Source: Chloroflexota bacterium (GTDB lineage Bacteria; Chloroflexota; Dehalococcoidia; CAUJGQ01). Taken from it: DNA of 60,798 nucleotides. Position 1 is the stretch's first letter. Each line of letters begins with the position of its first letter. The notes beneath the pieces are model-generated. The model saw only the letters and a list, made by a program, of their open reading frames with translations, ran no database searches and had not been told where the DNA came from. Made by a program: the position numbers and the translations under genes. Positions 6,850 through 14,701 of the stretch are shown here, piece by piece. The stretch is from NCBI GenBank assembly GCA_963170165.1, contig CAUJGQ010000077.1, forward strand, positions 1 through 60,798, read 5' to 3'.

Positions 6850-7875
6850 CTACGGCGCGGGTGGGTTCATCTCCAACGCATGCAGATCATCACGCACCGC
6901 GCTGATCACGAGATCGCCGCCGGGGGCCTGACCGGTGATGGCGGTGATCGGCAGCCAGTAGTCGCGGGCCAGCGGGGCGCTGACCTTGAAGCGATCCTCT
7001 GTTACTTCGGCCACTGTGCCGAGAACGTCGCCACTGGGGGTGAGCACGGGCAGGCCGAGCGCCGGGCCGCTGTCTTCGCGGAAGCTGCCGTCGGCGTTAA
7101 ACGTGTATTCGGCCGAGCGTTCGCCGATGATCGCGGTGCCCAACGCGACCGCCTCATCACTGAGCACCATGCTGTTGGGGTCAACGCCTGGGTCCTGGCC
7201 GCGCTCCATCGCCGTTTCTCCATGCGTCGCTGTGGCAGGACCGCCCGCGTGGTGCGCCAATCCTTGCGGGTCATCGACGGCCAGGCGCTCGCGCCGCAGC
7301 GTCAGCGGCACCTGCACGGTCCCGGTCGCCGCCTGCCGGCGAATGATGACCTCCTCGGCCACCACCGTCCGGCGCGACACCGCCGGACGCTCGCATCGCA
7401 CCGGCGCCGCCACAGCGTAGGGGACAAAGGCCAGCGCCGGATCGGGGTCATCTCCTGCCGGGTCAAAACGGGCAATGATCGCCCGTTCCTCGCGGAGCGG
7501 CACCTCGACGGCCGCCCGGCGCTGCTCCACCCGCAGGTGAATGCGCACCTCGCCCGCCCGTCGCGCCGTCACCTGGATATCTGGTTGCTCGGCCCGCAAC
7601 GTCAGGCGTTCCTGCCCGGGTTCATCATACGCGCCGCCGGCCAGCTCCGGCACGACCGATGGCCGCAACACCACCCGCCGGCCCAGGTCATCGATGTGAC
7701 GGATATCGCCGCCGGCCACCGTCACCGGCCGGGCGCCACCCTCCGGCTCAATCACCAACTCATGGATACGCAGCCCATCCTCGCCGGTGACGGCGCGGGC
7801 CACGGCGCCTGCCCGCCGGCCGTGGCTGTCCACCGCCTCGTAGCCCTGTACATCGTAGACGCGCTGCTCATCCAT
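6850..7875 (-). CDS. PRC-barrel / DUF2382 multidomain protein
   Basis: 341 residues. An N-terminal PRC-barrel-like region (VYDVQGYEAVDSHGRRAG to about residue 75) leads into two DUF2382-type beta segments (VRIHLRVEQRRAAVEVPLRE and EEVIIRRQAATGTVQVPLTL). A second PRC barrel closes the protein (LGLPVLTPSGDVLGTVAEVT, then SAPLARDYWLPI). DUF2382 proteins (YsnF/AvaK type) are stress-induced and of unknown biochemistry; PRC barrels are ligand- or RNA-binding modules. Its ATG overlaps the previous stop by 8 bp (ATGGATGA), so translation is coupled to the upstream DUF2382 gene. Confidence 0.8.
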   Translation of the reverse strand: MDEQRVYDVQGYEAVDSHGRRAGAVARAVTGEDGLRIHELVIEPEGGARPVTVAGGDIRHIDDLGRRVVLRPSVVPELAGGAYDEPGQERLTLRAEQPDIQVTARRAGEVRIHLRVEQRRAAVEVPLREERAIIARFDPAGDDPDPALAFVPYAVAAPVRCERPAVSRRTVVAEEVIIRRQAATGTVQVPLTLRRERLAVDDPQGLAHHAGGPATATHGETAMERGQDPGVDPNSMVLSDEAVALGTAIIGERSAEYTFNADGSFREDSGPALGLPVLTPSGDVLGTVAEVTEDRFKVSAPLARDYWLPITAITGQAPGGDLVISAVRDDLHALEMNPPAP

Positions 7876-8353
7876 CGGCGTGCTCCGTGTCCGGCTGCCG
7901 CCGTTCCTCCATCAATAGATCGCCGCTGTGCTCGACGTCGATCTCCTCGCGGCGCAGCGTCTCGGTGACGCGCTCTACACGGCGGTTCTGCTCGCGGCGG
8001 ATGGCGATATCCTCCCGCGCCACCACCTCCTTGGAGACGTGCACCGTCTCACGCAGCGTGGTGATCTCGATGGTTTCGCCGGCGGCCAGCTCGCGGTCAT
8101 CAACGATCACGCGGCCGCTGCCGGGCACACGCGTGATGACCAAGCGCTCCTCCCGCACCGGCACTTCAACGGTCTCTGTGCGTTCGGTCACCTGTTTGAC
8201 GATGCGCACCAGTCCCGCCTGCTCGGGCCGGGCCTCGGCATGCAATTGCTCTTCGCGCAGCCGCATCACGTACGGCTCATCACCTTCAAGCTCAATCACA
8301 CGCAGGCCATCCCGCGGCGCGCCGTCCGCGTGCGTGTGGTCCGTCGTGGTCAT
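7868..8353 (-). CDS. DUF2382 domain protein
   Basis: 161 residues rich in Glu, Arg and Val, with the family signature of paired strands: MRLREEQLHAEAR, then TERTETVEVPVREERLVI, ETVHVSKEVVAREDIAIRRE and VTETLRREEIDVE. Start 8353 is chosen for GAAGGGAG 7 nt upstream; ATG at 8392 lacks a site. Highly charged and probably cytoplasmic or surface-associated. Coupled to the following PRC/DUF2382 gene. Related proteins accumulate under general stress; molecular function unknown. Confidence 0.8.
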   Translation of the reverse strand: MTTTDHTHADGAPRDGLRVIELEGDEPYVMRLREEQLHAEARPEQAGLVRIVKQVTERTETVEVPVREERLVITRVPGSGRVIVDDRELAAGETIEITTLRETVHVSKEVVAREDIAIRREQNRRVERVTETLRREEIDVEHSGDLLMEERRQPDTEHADG

Positions 8354-8430
8354 GACGTGGCTCCCTTCGGGGCGGCGGCCGGCTGCTTGCATGACGCCGG
8401 CCGCGCTGTGCTGATGGCCCGCGTGCTCGC

Positions 8431-9435
8431 CTACCCGCCGTCCTGCGACCTCGGCTCGCCGCTGGCCGGCTGCCGGTTACCGGTGGTAGCCGTCGCGGTG
8501 TACACCGTCCGGGCACGGCCGTTGCCGTTGCGGGTCGGGCCGGCAGCCTGCGCCTCCTCCATCGCCTGACGCACATCCTGCTTCATGCGATCGCGTGTGC
8601 TCACCTGCTGCTGATACGCCTCGGGGGTCATCATCAACTGGCGCGAGGTCAGCTCGGTGTTCGGCACCTTGATCACCCCCTGCGCCGTCTCCAGCGTGGT
8701 GAACAGCGGGCCGATGGTGCGGACCGTGCCGGTATAGGCGCCGGTCTGGATCGGTGTGCCCGGCTCCAGCTCGGAGCGCAGCATCCGGCCCAGCGTCAGG
8801 TCGCTCGCCGCCTGGCGGCCACCCAGCCCAAAGGCGAGCACCAGCGTGCCAACCACCAGCGCCAGCATGGCGTACCACAAGCCGTTGACGATATCCGGAG
8901 CGATCTCCAACATGTCCAGCGCAGCGAGCGCGGCGAAGCCGATCACCGTGAACCGCGCGACCGTGGCCAGCAGATTGGCGCCGCCGAAGCCGGCCGAGCC
9001 GAGCGCGCCGCGCACAACGCCTGCCAGCAGATTGCCTGCCAGCGCGCCTGCCAGCAGCACGACAATCGCCACCGCCACCTTTGGCAGGAACGCCACCACA
9101 TCATCCACCACCTGGGAGACCTGGGGCAGGCCAAAGGCATCAAACGCTGCCAGGAAGAAGATCAGGTAGACAAACCACTTGGCGATGGTGCCAACCACGT
9201 TCGCCGGGTCCATCCTGACCCCGGCGTTGCGCAGGAAGGTATCAACCTCGGCCTTGTCCGCAATCTCGTTGAATCGGATGGCGCGTAGCGCCGTAGTGAC
9301 AAGCTTCCCCACAATTCGGCCGATGATATATCCGGCCAGGATCAGCAGCAGCGCGCCCAGCAGCTTCGGCACGAAGCCGAAGAGATCGGCAAGCGCATCG
9401 GAGAAGGCGACGCGGATCGACTCGCCCCAGGACAT
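8431..9435 (-). CDS. MscS-like / conserved-TM-helix mechanosensitive channel protein
   Basis: 334 residues. Starts MSWGESIRVAFSDALADLFG, then repeats a conserved helix unit (FVPKLLGALLLILAGYIIGR and FLPKVAVAIVVLLAGALAGN) with five or more transmembrane segments. A cytoplasmic beta-like domain follows (LEPGTPIQTGAYTGTVRTIG, GVIKVPNTELTSRQ), like the MscS middle domain. Start 9435 follows GGGAGGG; the ATG at 9456 is less likely. Expected to be an inner-membrane osmotic or tension channel. It lies between PRC/DUF2382 genes, supporting an envelope-stress set. Confidence 0.8.
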   Translation of the reverse strand: MSWGESIRVAFSDALADLFGFVPKLLGALLLILAGYIIGRIVGKLVTTALRAIRFNEIADKAEVDTFLRNAGVRMDPANVVGTIAKWFVYLIFFLAAFDAFGLPQVSQVVDDVVAFLPKVAVAIVVLLAGALAGNLLAGVVRGALGSAGFGGANLLATVARFTVIGFAALAALDMLEIAPDIVNGLWYAMLALVVGTLVLAFGLGGRQAASDLTLGRMLRSELEPGTPIQTGAYTGTVRTIGPLFTTLETAQGVIKVPNTELTSRQLMMTPEAYQQQVSTRDRMKQDVRQAMEEAQAAGPTRNGNGRARTVYTATATTGNRQPASGEPRSQDGG

Positions 9436-9521
9436 GGCATCCCTCCCAAGCAGCACAACGCCGGAGACGGCGCACGGGCCTTCGCGCCCGGTGGCCGCCC
9501 CCGGCCCGCTGGTGAATGACG

Positions 9522-10328
9522 CTAGCCGCGGCGCTCGTGGTCGTGACCGTCGTGCGTCTCGTGACGGCCGGTCATCCCTTCGCCCCGCACCTCGACATCA
9601 CCGTTGGTCTCAATGCGCGCCTCTTCGCGGCGGACGGTGTCCGATACGCGGCGGGTCTCCTCCACCGCGCGCTTGCCGGCGGTGACCTCCTCAGTGGCGA
9701 CCGTGCGCTTTTGCACGTCGACCTCTTCCTCCATTACCGGTACGCGAATCTCCTCGCGCCCGTCGCCGATCTCGCCGGCGTCCACATCGCCACTGACCGC
9801 GCGGCGCTCGATGTAGACTTCTTCGCGGCGCACCGGCACGTCGATGCTCTGCTGCTCCTCGACGACTTCCTTGCCGATCACCACTTCACCCGCCTCAACG
9901 GCGCGCTTCTGCGCGGTCAGCTGTTCCTCGTGCAGGCGCACGCGGTCACGCTCGCTGGTGTCCCAATCACGCGTGCCGGTGTGGGTGTGCTCAGCGTCCG
10001 TGGTGTAGCCCGCCGAGGCACGATAGTCCGTGTCATGCTCGTGGCCGGTGACCGTCGTGTCGGCGCGGTAGTCGGTCATGCGTCCGGATTCGACGTCAAC
10101 GTCATCCGGGTTCATCACCTGGTAATCGCCCAGCCGGTCCTTGGCGATGCTGAGCATCACCTGACCACCATCACCATTGCGGACGGCGTCGGTGCGCAGC
10201 CAGTAATCCGGCTGCATCGGCGCATCCACCTTGAAGTAGTTGCCCCGTACTTCCTTCACTTCGCCCAGTTGCTCACCGTCAAGCGCAAACACCGGGGCGC
10301 CAACGGTAATCCCGCCTCGCGACATCAT
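9522..10328 (-). CDS. PRC-barrel plus DUF2382 stress protein (YsnF/AvaK type)
   Basis: 268 residues: an N-terminal PRC barrel (residues 8-75, with FKVDAPMQPDYWLRTDAV), a charged Asp/Thr/His-rich linker, then DUF2382 (about 130-240) with strand pairs RVRLHEEQLTAQKRAVEAGE, QQSIDVPVRREEVYIERR and EIRVPVMEEEVDVQKRTV. The C-terminal tail is His/Gly-rich. GGAGG lies about 10 nt before the double ATG. A 15-bp palindrome at 10392-10406 lies in the probable promoter. General-stress-type protein; exact role unknown. Confidence 0.85.
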   Translation of the reverse strand: MMSRGGITVGAPVFALDGEQLGEVKEVRGNYFKVDAPMQPDYWLRTDAVRNGDGGQVMLSIAKDRLGDYQVMNPDDVDVESGRMTDYRADTTVTGHEHDTDYRASAGYTTDAEHTHTGTRDWDTSERDRVRLHEEQLTAQKRAVEAGEVVIGKEVVEEQQSIDVPVRREEVYIERRAVSGDVDAGEIGDGREEIRVPVMEEEVDVQKRTVATEEVTAGKRAVEETRRVSDTVRREEARIETNGDVEVRGEGMTGRHETHDGHDHERRG

Positions 10329-10391
10329 GATCGTTCTGTCCTCCGTCTGCTCTTTCGCGCTGGTACTGACGGGCGGGCGCCAGTGCTCTTT

Positions 10392-10406
10392 GTATCGTCA
10401 CGATAC
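10392..10406. promoter_or_regulatory. Perfect operator-like palindrome GTATCGT-C-ACGATAC
   Basis: Seven-bp arms around one base, 64 bp before the PRC/DUF2382 gene start at 10328, where its promoter should be. Probable binding site for a dimeric regulator; no regulator gene is adjacent. Confidence 0.5.
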
Positions 10407-10494
10407 GTCTACGAGCAGGCGATAGCACGGGGGGGTGAGCCAGGGAGTAGGGCCGGGAGCATATCCGCGGCGCGCGCCAGGCCGCGGGTGCGGT

Positions 10495-10896
10495 TCACTC
10501 CCCACCAGGCGGCGCCGTGCGCACGCCCGGGGTTTCCTCAACCGGCGCCGCACCCAGCCCAGCCGTACGAAATTCCGCGGGCTGCTGGCCGGTGTGGTTG
10601 TCTGCGGCGCGTACCGGCCCCACGCCACTGGGCTTGTAACCCGGCGCATAGCCGTCGTGCGGGCTGATCGTCTGGTCGGGGTCGCCGGTCTTGTAGGGGT
10701 CAAGATCGCCGGTGCGCAGCCGCAGCCGGCACGATGCTCCTTCTGCCCCCGCTACCGCGCCGTCCTGCAGCCAGAAGTCGGGCTGCAACGGCGCATCGAT
10801 CAGCAAGTAGCGTCCACGCAGTTCTTTGATCTGGCCGACCTGTTCGCCGTCCGCGTCAACCACCATCATCCCCGGCTCAATGCGCAAGTTCTGCAT
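10495..10896 (-). CDS. PRC-barrel-like protein
   Basis: 133 residues beginning MQNLRIEPGMMVVDADGEQV, followed by KELRGRYLLIDAPLQPDFWL. This motif (DAP-x-QPD-aromatic-WL) is shared with the PRC barrels of the two neighbouring stress proteins. The C-terminal third is Pro/Gly-rich and probably disordered. Start 10896 is chosen because AAGGGG lies about 8 nt upstream and the domain begins there; ATG at 10935 is possible. Probably part of the same regulon as the following minus-strand genes. Confidence 0.7.
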   Translation of the reverse strand: MQNLRIEPGMMVVDADGEQVGQIKELRGRYLLIDAPLQPDFWLQDGAVAGAEGASCRLRLRTGDLDPYKTGDPDQTISPHDGYAPGYKPSGVGPVRAADNHTGQQPAEFRTAGLGAAPVEETPGVRTAPPGGE

Positions 10897-11022
10897 TGCC
10901 GACACCCCTTCGTATACCTCCACCGTCCCGCGCATCCCGGCACAATGGAATGCACACGGGAGGTATTCGATACTGGCGGAGAGTGGCAGGCCAGGCCCGG
11001 TAGCGCGGAAGGACGGTTGAGA

Positions 11023-11835
11023 GTGGGGGATGTACGGCCGGGCGGCTTCCCAGGGGCAGCGGCAAACGCCAGCATCAGCCCGTTGCCGCGCATCGCTCGC
11101 GTTCCCGGCAACGGGCTGATGCTGGCGTACCGAGAGTGGGGCGCGGCAGCGAACGGCGCCCTACCAGTGGTGCTGCTGCACGGGCTGACCGGCTCGGGAT
11201 CTGGCTGGGCGCCGGTAGCGGCGCAGCTGGCCGCGGCCGGACGGCGGGTGATCGCGCTCGATGCCCGCGGACACGGTGACAGCGACTGGGCGGCAGATGC
11301 CGCGTATGCCGGCGATGCGCACTTCGCCGATGTCGCCACCGCGCTGGGGGCGCTAGGCATCGAGCGCTGCCTGCTGGCGGGGTACTCGATGGGCGGCGGC
11401 GTGGCGATGCTCACCGCAGGGGCGCTGCCGGAGCGGGTAGCGGCGCTGGTGGTGGTGGATACCTACCCGGCGCCGGAGATGACCTCCGGCTCCCGCCAGA
11501 TCGCCGAGTGGGTCGCCGCGCTGGCCACCCCCCGACCCGGTGCGCCCCGGCTCGCGTTTGACCCGGCCATTGCCCGCCGGATGGCAGAGGATCTGGCCAC
11601 TGGCACGGCGCAGCGGCTGGATCTCTGGCCATTCTGGGAGACGCTCTGCCAGCCGGTGCTGCTGGTGCGTGGCGCACTGAGCACCGTGCTACCCGCGGCA
11701 CTGGCCGCGGAGATGCTGGCACGCCAGCCGGCCGCCCGGCTGGAGACCATCCCCGACACGGGCCACCAGATCCCCTTCGCCCGCCCGGCGGCGCTGGCAG
11801 CGCTGATGCTGTCCCTTCTGGAGGATGTGGCGTGA
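11023..11835 (+). CDS. Alpha/beta-hydrolase
   Basis: About 270 residues. Catalytic pattern: HG oxyanion motif (VVLLHGLTGSGSGWAP), nucleophile elbow GYSMGGG, late Asp region and catalytic His in IPDTGHQIPF. A cytoplasmic esterase/lyase-like fold; substrate unknown. The start is uncertain: GTG 11023 has GGAAGGA 9 nt before it, but family alignment would begin near 11083-11106. A perfect 22-bp inverted repeat (11067-11088 and 11106-11127) covers exactly this N-terminal region, its right arm encoding GNGLMLA. The stop overlaps the next start (GTGA). Confidence 0.8.
   Translation: MGDVRPGGFPGAAANASISPLPRIARVPGNGLMLAYREWGAAANGALPVVLLHGLTGSGSGWAPVAAQLAAAGRRVIALDARGHGDSDWAADAAYAGDAHFADVATALGALGIERCLLAGYSMGGGVAMLTAGALPERVAALVVVDTYPAPEMTSGSRQIAEWVAALATPRPGAPRLAFDPAIARRMAEDLATGTAQRLDLWPFWETLCQPVLLVRGALSTVLPAALAAEMLARQPAARLETIPDTGHQIPFARPAALAALMLSLLEDVA
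11067..11127. repeat. Perfect 22-bp inverted repeat with 17-nt loop
   Basis: Arms at 11067-11088 and 11106-11127 are exact reverse complements. It lies at the beginning of the hydrolase coding region. It would form a very stable mRNA hairpin around the possible start sites, and seems to be an inverted copy of the codons for GNGLMLA. Confidence 0.9.
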
Positions 11836-12044
11836 CGGAACTGACCGACGACCTGCGCGGTGTGCTGGCGGCGCATCCGCAGCAGGTACGTGCCTGGCGG
11901 GCCGGGGCCCCGGGGGCCTGGGGGCATCTCGCCGGACAGGGGGTCCTCGCCGCCCGCCGCCGCACCGGCCGGCCGCTGACGGAGACCGAGCGCCGCGCCG
12001 TGTGGCAGGAACTGTGGGACCTGCTCCAGGCGGCACGCTCCTAA
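11832..12044 (+). CDS. Small hypothetical protein downstream of hydrolase
   Basis: 70 residues, GTG start overlapping the hydrolase stop in GTGA, so translation is probably coupled. Sequence [20 protein letters not shown] with an alanine/tryptophan-rich helix-forming middle and a charged C-terminal helix ([20 protein letters not shown]). No family recognised. The pattern [17 protein letters not shown] resembles small helical proteins near glutamyl-tRNA amidotransferase C/B tails, but not convincingly. Its stop overlaps that of the convergent VOC gene by 4 bp. Confidence 0.55.
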   Translation: MTELTDDLRGVLAAHPQQVRAWRAGAPGAWGHLAGQGVLAARRRTGRPLTETERRAVWQELWDLLQAARS

Positions 12045-12400
12045 CGGCGCGGTTGCTCCAGCAGTTGCAGGAGGTTGCCGTCCGGGTCGCGGAAGGAGGC
12101 CACCCAGCCGCCCCAGTGCTCCTGCTCCGGCGGCCGCACGAAGGCCACCCCGCGCGCCGCCAGCGTTGCCGCAGTAGCGTGGATACTGTCCACACCGAGG
12201 TTAACGGTGACGCGCACCGGCTCCACGGCCGGGCCGTGTACCGCGCTGTGCAGCCCCACACTCAGCCGGATGCCGCCGGGCAGGTCAAATGCCACAAAGT
12301 GCGGCCGGACGCTGTGCACCGGCAGCCCCAGCACCTCGCGATAGAAGGCGGCCATCGCCTCAATCTGCGCCGTCCAGATGATCACACCGGCGAGTTGCAT
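12041..12400 (-). CDS. VOC/glyoxalase-superfamily protein
   Basis: 119 residues forming the paired beta-alpha-beta-beta-beta modules of the vicinal-oxygen-chelate fold: [20 protein letters not shown] at the start and [18 protein letters not shown] at the end, the latter being the classic FRDPDGN-x-(L/I)-E motif. Could be a glyoxalase, dioxygenase or resistance protein; the metal ligand set is only partly clear (the first-module His is replaced by Trp). Start 12400 follows GGGAGGACTG. Confidence 0.85.
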   Translation of the reverse strand: MQLAGVIIWTAQIEAMAAFYREVLGLPVHSVRPHFVAFDLPGGIRLSVGLHSAVHGPAVEPVRVTVNLGVDSIHATAATLAARGVAFVRPPEQEHWGGWVASFRDPDGNLLQLLEQPRR

Positions 12401-12470
12401 CAGTCCTCCCACACGAGGGTACGAGCAAGAGCAATCAGGGGGTAGGAGGCGGAGATGGGGCGGGCTCGGG

Positions 12471-12476
12471 TATCGT
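12471..12476 (+). promoter_or_regulatory. Probable -10 element, leaderless HAD gene
   Basis: TATCGT ends 6 nt before the ATG at 12483 and there is no Shine-Dalgarno in between, as expected for a leaderless transcript. Confidence 0.35.
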
Positions 12477-12482
12477 GTAGCT

Positions 12483-13139
12483 ATGGCCCGAGCCACGCCC
12501 CACTGCCTGCTGCTGGACCACGATGACACGCTGGTCGCGACGTTTGCGCTGCGCTCGCGGGTGTGGGCGCGCGCCGTGCTCGACGTAACCGGCGCCGCCA
12601 TCGACGGCGCGGAAGAGCTCGCCCGCGACATGGGCAAGACGGTGGAAGCCACGGCACTGGGCCGCACTGCCGGTGACGCGGCGCTGGCGGCAGAGCTGGT
12701 GCGCGTCTATCGCGAGCGGTACTTCGCCGCCTCGGCGCGAGAAGTCGCAGCGTTCCCGGGGGTGATCGAGACGCTCACGGCGCTGCGCGCCCGCGGCGTG
12801 CGGCTGGCGGTCGTCACCTCCAAGCTGCGCACCGGGGCCACGATGGAACTCGAACGCGCCGAGCTAGCGGCGCTGATGGACGCGGTGATCGGCTCGGAGG
12901 ATGTGCAGCAGCACAAGCCCCACCCGGAACCGCTGCTGGCCGCGCTGGCGTTGCTGGGCGAGCCACCCGCCGCCGCCGTGATGGTGGGCGATACCCCGGC
13001 CGACCTGCTCGCCGCCCGCGCCGCCGGGGTGCGCGCCGCCGCGGCCCTGTGGGGAGCGCTCGACGCGCCGCTGTTGCGCCGCCATCAGCCCGATTATCTG
13101 CTGGACAGGCCGGCGTCGTTGCTGGAGCTGTGCCCATAG
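12483..13139 (+). CDS. HAD-superfamily phosphatase (phosphoglycolate/PPi-phosphatase type)
   Basis: 218 residues with all HAD motifs: [10 protein letters not shown] (nucleophile Asp and DxDxT), II VVTSKLR (Ser/Thr), III Lys in HKPHPEP, and [20 protein letters not shown] helical cap lies between motifs I and II, as in class C1 (PGP/PpaX). Probably dephosphorylates a small cytoplasmic phosphate such as phosphoglycolate; substrate unproven. The ATG lies 6 nt after a TATCGT box with no ribosome site, suggesting leaderless translation. Confidence 0.85.
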   Translation: MARATPHCLLLDHDDTLVATFALRSRVWARAVLDVTGAAIDGAEELARDMGKTVEATALGRTAGDAALAAELVRVYRERYFAASAREVAAFPGVIETLTALRARGVRLAVVTSKLRTGATMELERAELAALMDAVIGSEDVQQHKPHPEPLLAALALLGEPPAAAVMVGDTPADLLAARAAGVRAAAALWGALDAPLLRRHQPDYLLDRPASLLELCP

Positions 13140-13170
13140 CCGGCCCGGCAACGATGCGCGGCTGCGCCGG

Positions 13171-13593
13171 TCACGGCTGGCCGTCTCCTGGTTCAGCACA
13201 GGCCGGGGTGATCCCCCAGCGGGCAAAGCGGCGGCGATGGCGGGCAAACCCATGATAGGCGCGCTCCTCCAACCAGAAGCAGCCGGGCAGCGCTGCCACC
13301 CGCGCCGCCAGACGCCAGGGGCCACCCATTTCGCGCAGGATGGTATTGACCGCGGCGGCGGCGGCAGCGCGCCGTCCGTCCGCCGTCACCGTCTGTAGAG
13401 CACGGTCTGCCTCGGCGCGGCTGATACCGAACCGTTCGATGACGCCGGGCGTCTGGCTGGGCAGCACCAGCACACGGCTGGCGGGCACGCGGGCGCGCAA
13501 CCACGCGGCCATCCGCGTTCACACCCCTCACCAGCCGTCAAACAGCACCAGCAGCCGCCACTGCCCGGCTAACCGCGGGTCTGGTTCGGACAT
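13171..13593 (-). CDS. DCC-family (DUF393) thiol-disulfide oxidoreductase, candidate UxxU selenoprotein
   Basis: 140 codons from ATG 13593 (GGGAG 6-7 nt before) to the TGA at 13171. The DCC signature DGxCxxC appears as LLVLFDGW-TGA-GV-TGA-TRMA: both redox Cys positions (codons 22 and 25, TGA at 13528-13530 and 13519-13521) are in-frame TGA. The frame is otherwise open and family-like on both sides: LVLFDGW before; then AAWLRARVP, LVLPSQTPGV, AAVNTILREMGG, EERAYHGFARHRRRFARWG and TPACAEPG after. A hairpin at 13487-13518 has SECIS-like geometry. Best reading: selenocysteine at both sites. Alternative: a pseudogene with two coincidental nonsense changes, or two sequencing errors. Annotated as a 113-aa protein from 13512, it would lack its active site. 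Confidence 0.75.
13487..13518 (-). promoter_or_regulatory. SECIS-like stem-loop directly after the two TGA codons
   Basis: On the minus strand the 32 nt after the second TGA can fold as ACGCGG/CCGCGT (6 bp), a small internal loop, then CGCG/CGCG (4 bp) closing the loop TGGTTG. Bacterial SECIS elements lie just downstream of the UGA, within the coding region, and carry a G early in the apical loop, as here. The loop lies 24 nt from the first and 15 nt from the second TGA. A competing 6-bp hairpin with loop ATGG uses the same left arm. Confidence 0.5.
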
Positions 13594-13663
13594 CGCCGCT
13601 CCCCGGGCAGCCGGCCACCACGGCCCGTGCTACCCTGCGCGCATCCTACACGAGGGCAGGGGC

Positions 13664-14623
13664 ATGACAGCGACGCACGAACACCGGCTGACGCGTGAGA
13701 CGGTCCACCACGCCTGGGACCGCTCCCTGCCACCGCTGCTGACCATCGACCCAGGCGAAACCGTCACCTTTGAGACGCGCAACGCCTCCGATGGCCGGGT
13801 GACACCGGAGAGGCGCTCCGGCGTACAGCCACCACCCCGGCAGGACGGGGGCTTCCGCGGTCACCCGCTTACCGGACCGGTAGCGGTGCGCGGCGCCATG
13901 CCGGGCGACACACTGGCCGTCGAGATCCTGGCGCTGACGCCCGGGCCGTGGGGCTACACCAGCTTTGCCCCCGGCCGCGGACTGCTGCCGGATGACTTCG
14001 GCGATCACTACCTGCACCTGTGGGACCTGACGCGGGACCCGGCGCCATTTGTGCGCGGCATCCGCCTGCCGCTGGCGCCGTTCCTGGGGGTGATGGGGGC
14101 GGCGCCGGCCGAACCGGGGGCACACAGCACTATGCCGCCGCGGCGCAACGGCGGCAATGTAGACACCAAGCAACTGACCGCGGGCGCCACGCTGTACCTG
14201 CCCGTGCTGGTTCCGGGGGCGCTGTTCTCCTGCGGCGATGGCCACGCCGCCCAGGGCGATGGTGAGGTATGCATCACCGCCATCGAGTGCGACATGACCG
14301 CCACCCTGCGCTTCGACCTGATCAAGGGGCAGGAATTGCCGGAGTTCCAGTACCGCACGGCCGGACCGCTGGACCCGCGCACGAACACCGCTCCCTGGTA
14401 CGCCACCACCGGCCACGGCCCCGACCTGATGGAGGCAGCGCGCGCCGCTATCCGTCACCTGATCGCCTGGCTGGTACGCGAACACGGCCTGACGCGGGAG
14501 GAAGCCTACATCCTCTGCTCTGTCGCCGCGGACCTGCGCATCAGTGAAATCGTCGATGCACCCAACTGGGTCGTCTCGGCGCTGCTCCCTCTGAGCATCT
14601 TCGAACAGACGGAAGCGCAATGA
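13664..14623 (+). CDS. Acetamidase/formamidase family protein
   Basis: 319 residues of the FmdA/AmdA family. It opens with the typical LTRETVHHAWDRSLPPLLTI and contains GPVAVRGAMPGDTLAVEI, a PRRNGGNVDTKQLTAGATLY block and the metal-site region LFSCGDGHAAQGDGEVC. The C-terminal helices EEAYILCSVAADLRISEIVD are conserved. These enzymes hydrolyse formamide or acetamide to the acid plus ammonia, in the cytoplasm. Start 13664 follows GAGGGCAGGGGC. A TACCCT hexamer at 13631-13636 could be the -10 box. Confidence 0.9.
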   Translation: MTATHEHRLTRETVHHAWDRSLPPLLTIDPGETVTFETRNASDGRVTPERRSGVQPPPRQDGGFRGHPLTGPVAVRGAMPGDTLAVEILALTPGPWGYTSFAPGRGLLPDDFGDHYLHLWDLTRDPAPFVRGIRLPLAPFLGVMGAAPAEPGAHSTMPPRRNGGNVDTKQLTAGATLYLPVLVPGALFSCGDGHAAQGDGEVCITAIECDMTATLRFDLIKGQELPEFQYRTAGPLDPRTNTAPWYATTGHGPDLMEAARAAIRHLIAWLVREHGLTREEAYILCSVAADLRISEIVDAPNWVVSALLPLSIFEQTEAQ

Positions 14624-14683
14624 TCAGCGCGGAATCGAGGGAGCCTCCCGCCACCCGGCAGCGAACCGTTCCACGTCTATCCC

Positions 14684-14697
14684 GATGCCGGATGCCG
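14684..14697 (+). repeat. Heptanucleotide array, GATACCG type
   Basis: Two GATGCCG units between the amidase and the anti-sigma gene. Confidence 0.5.
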
Positions 14698-14701
14698 CCG
14701 T

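Noticed and set aside
13519-13530. Genome-wide reassignment of TGA to Cys or Trp
   Set aside because: Many intact genes here end at TGA (for example the VWA-to-nifJ region genes), and no other conserved gene contains internal TGA.
13193-13531. A second minus-strand reading frame over the DCC gene
   Set aside because: Its composition is Arg/Ala/Gly-rich without family motifs; the other frame matches the DCC family on both sides of the TGA codons.
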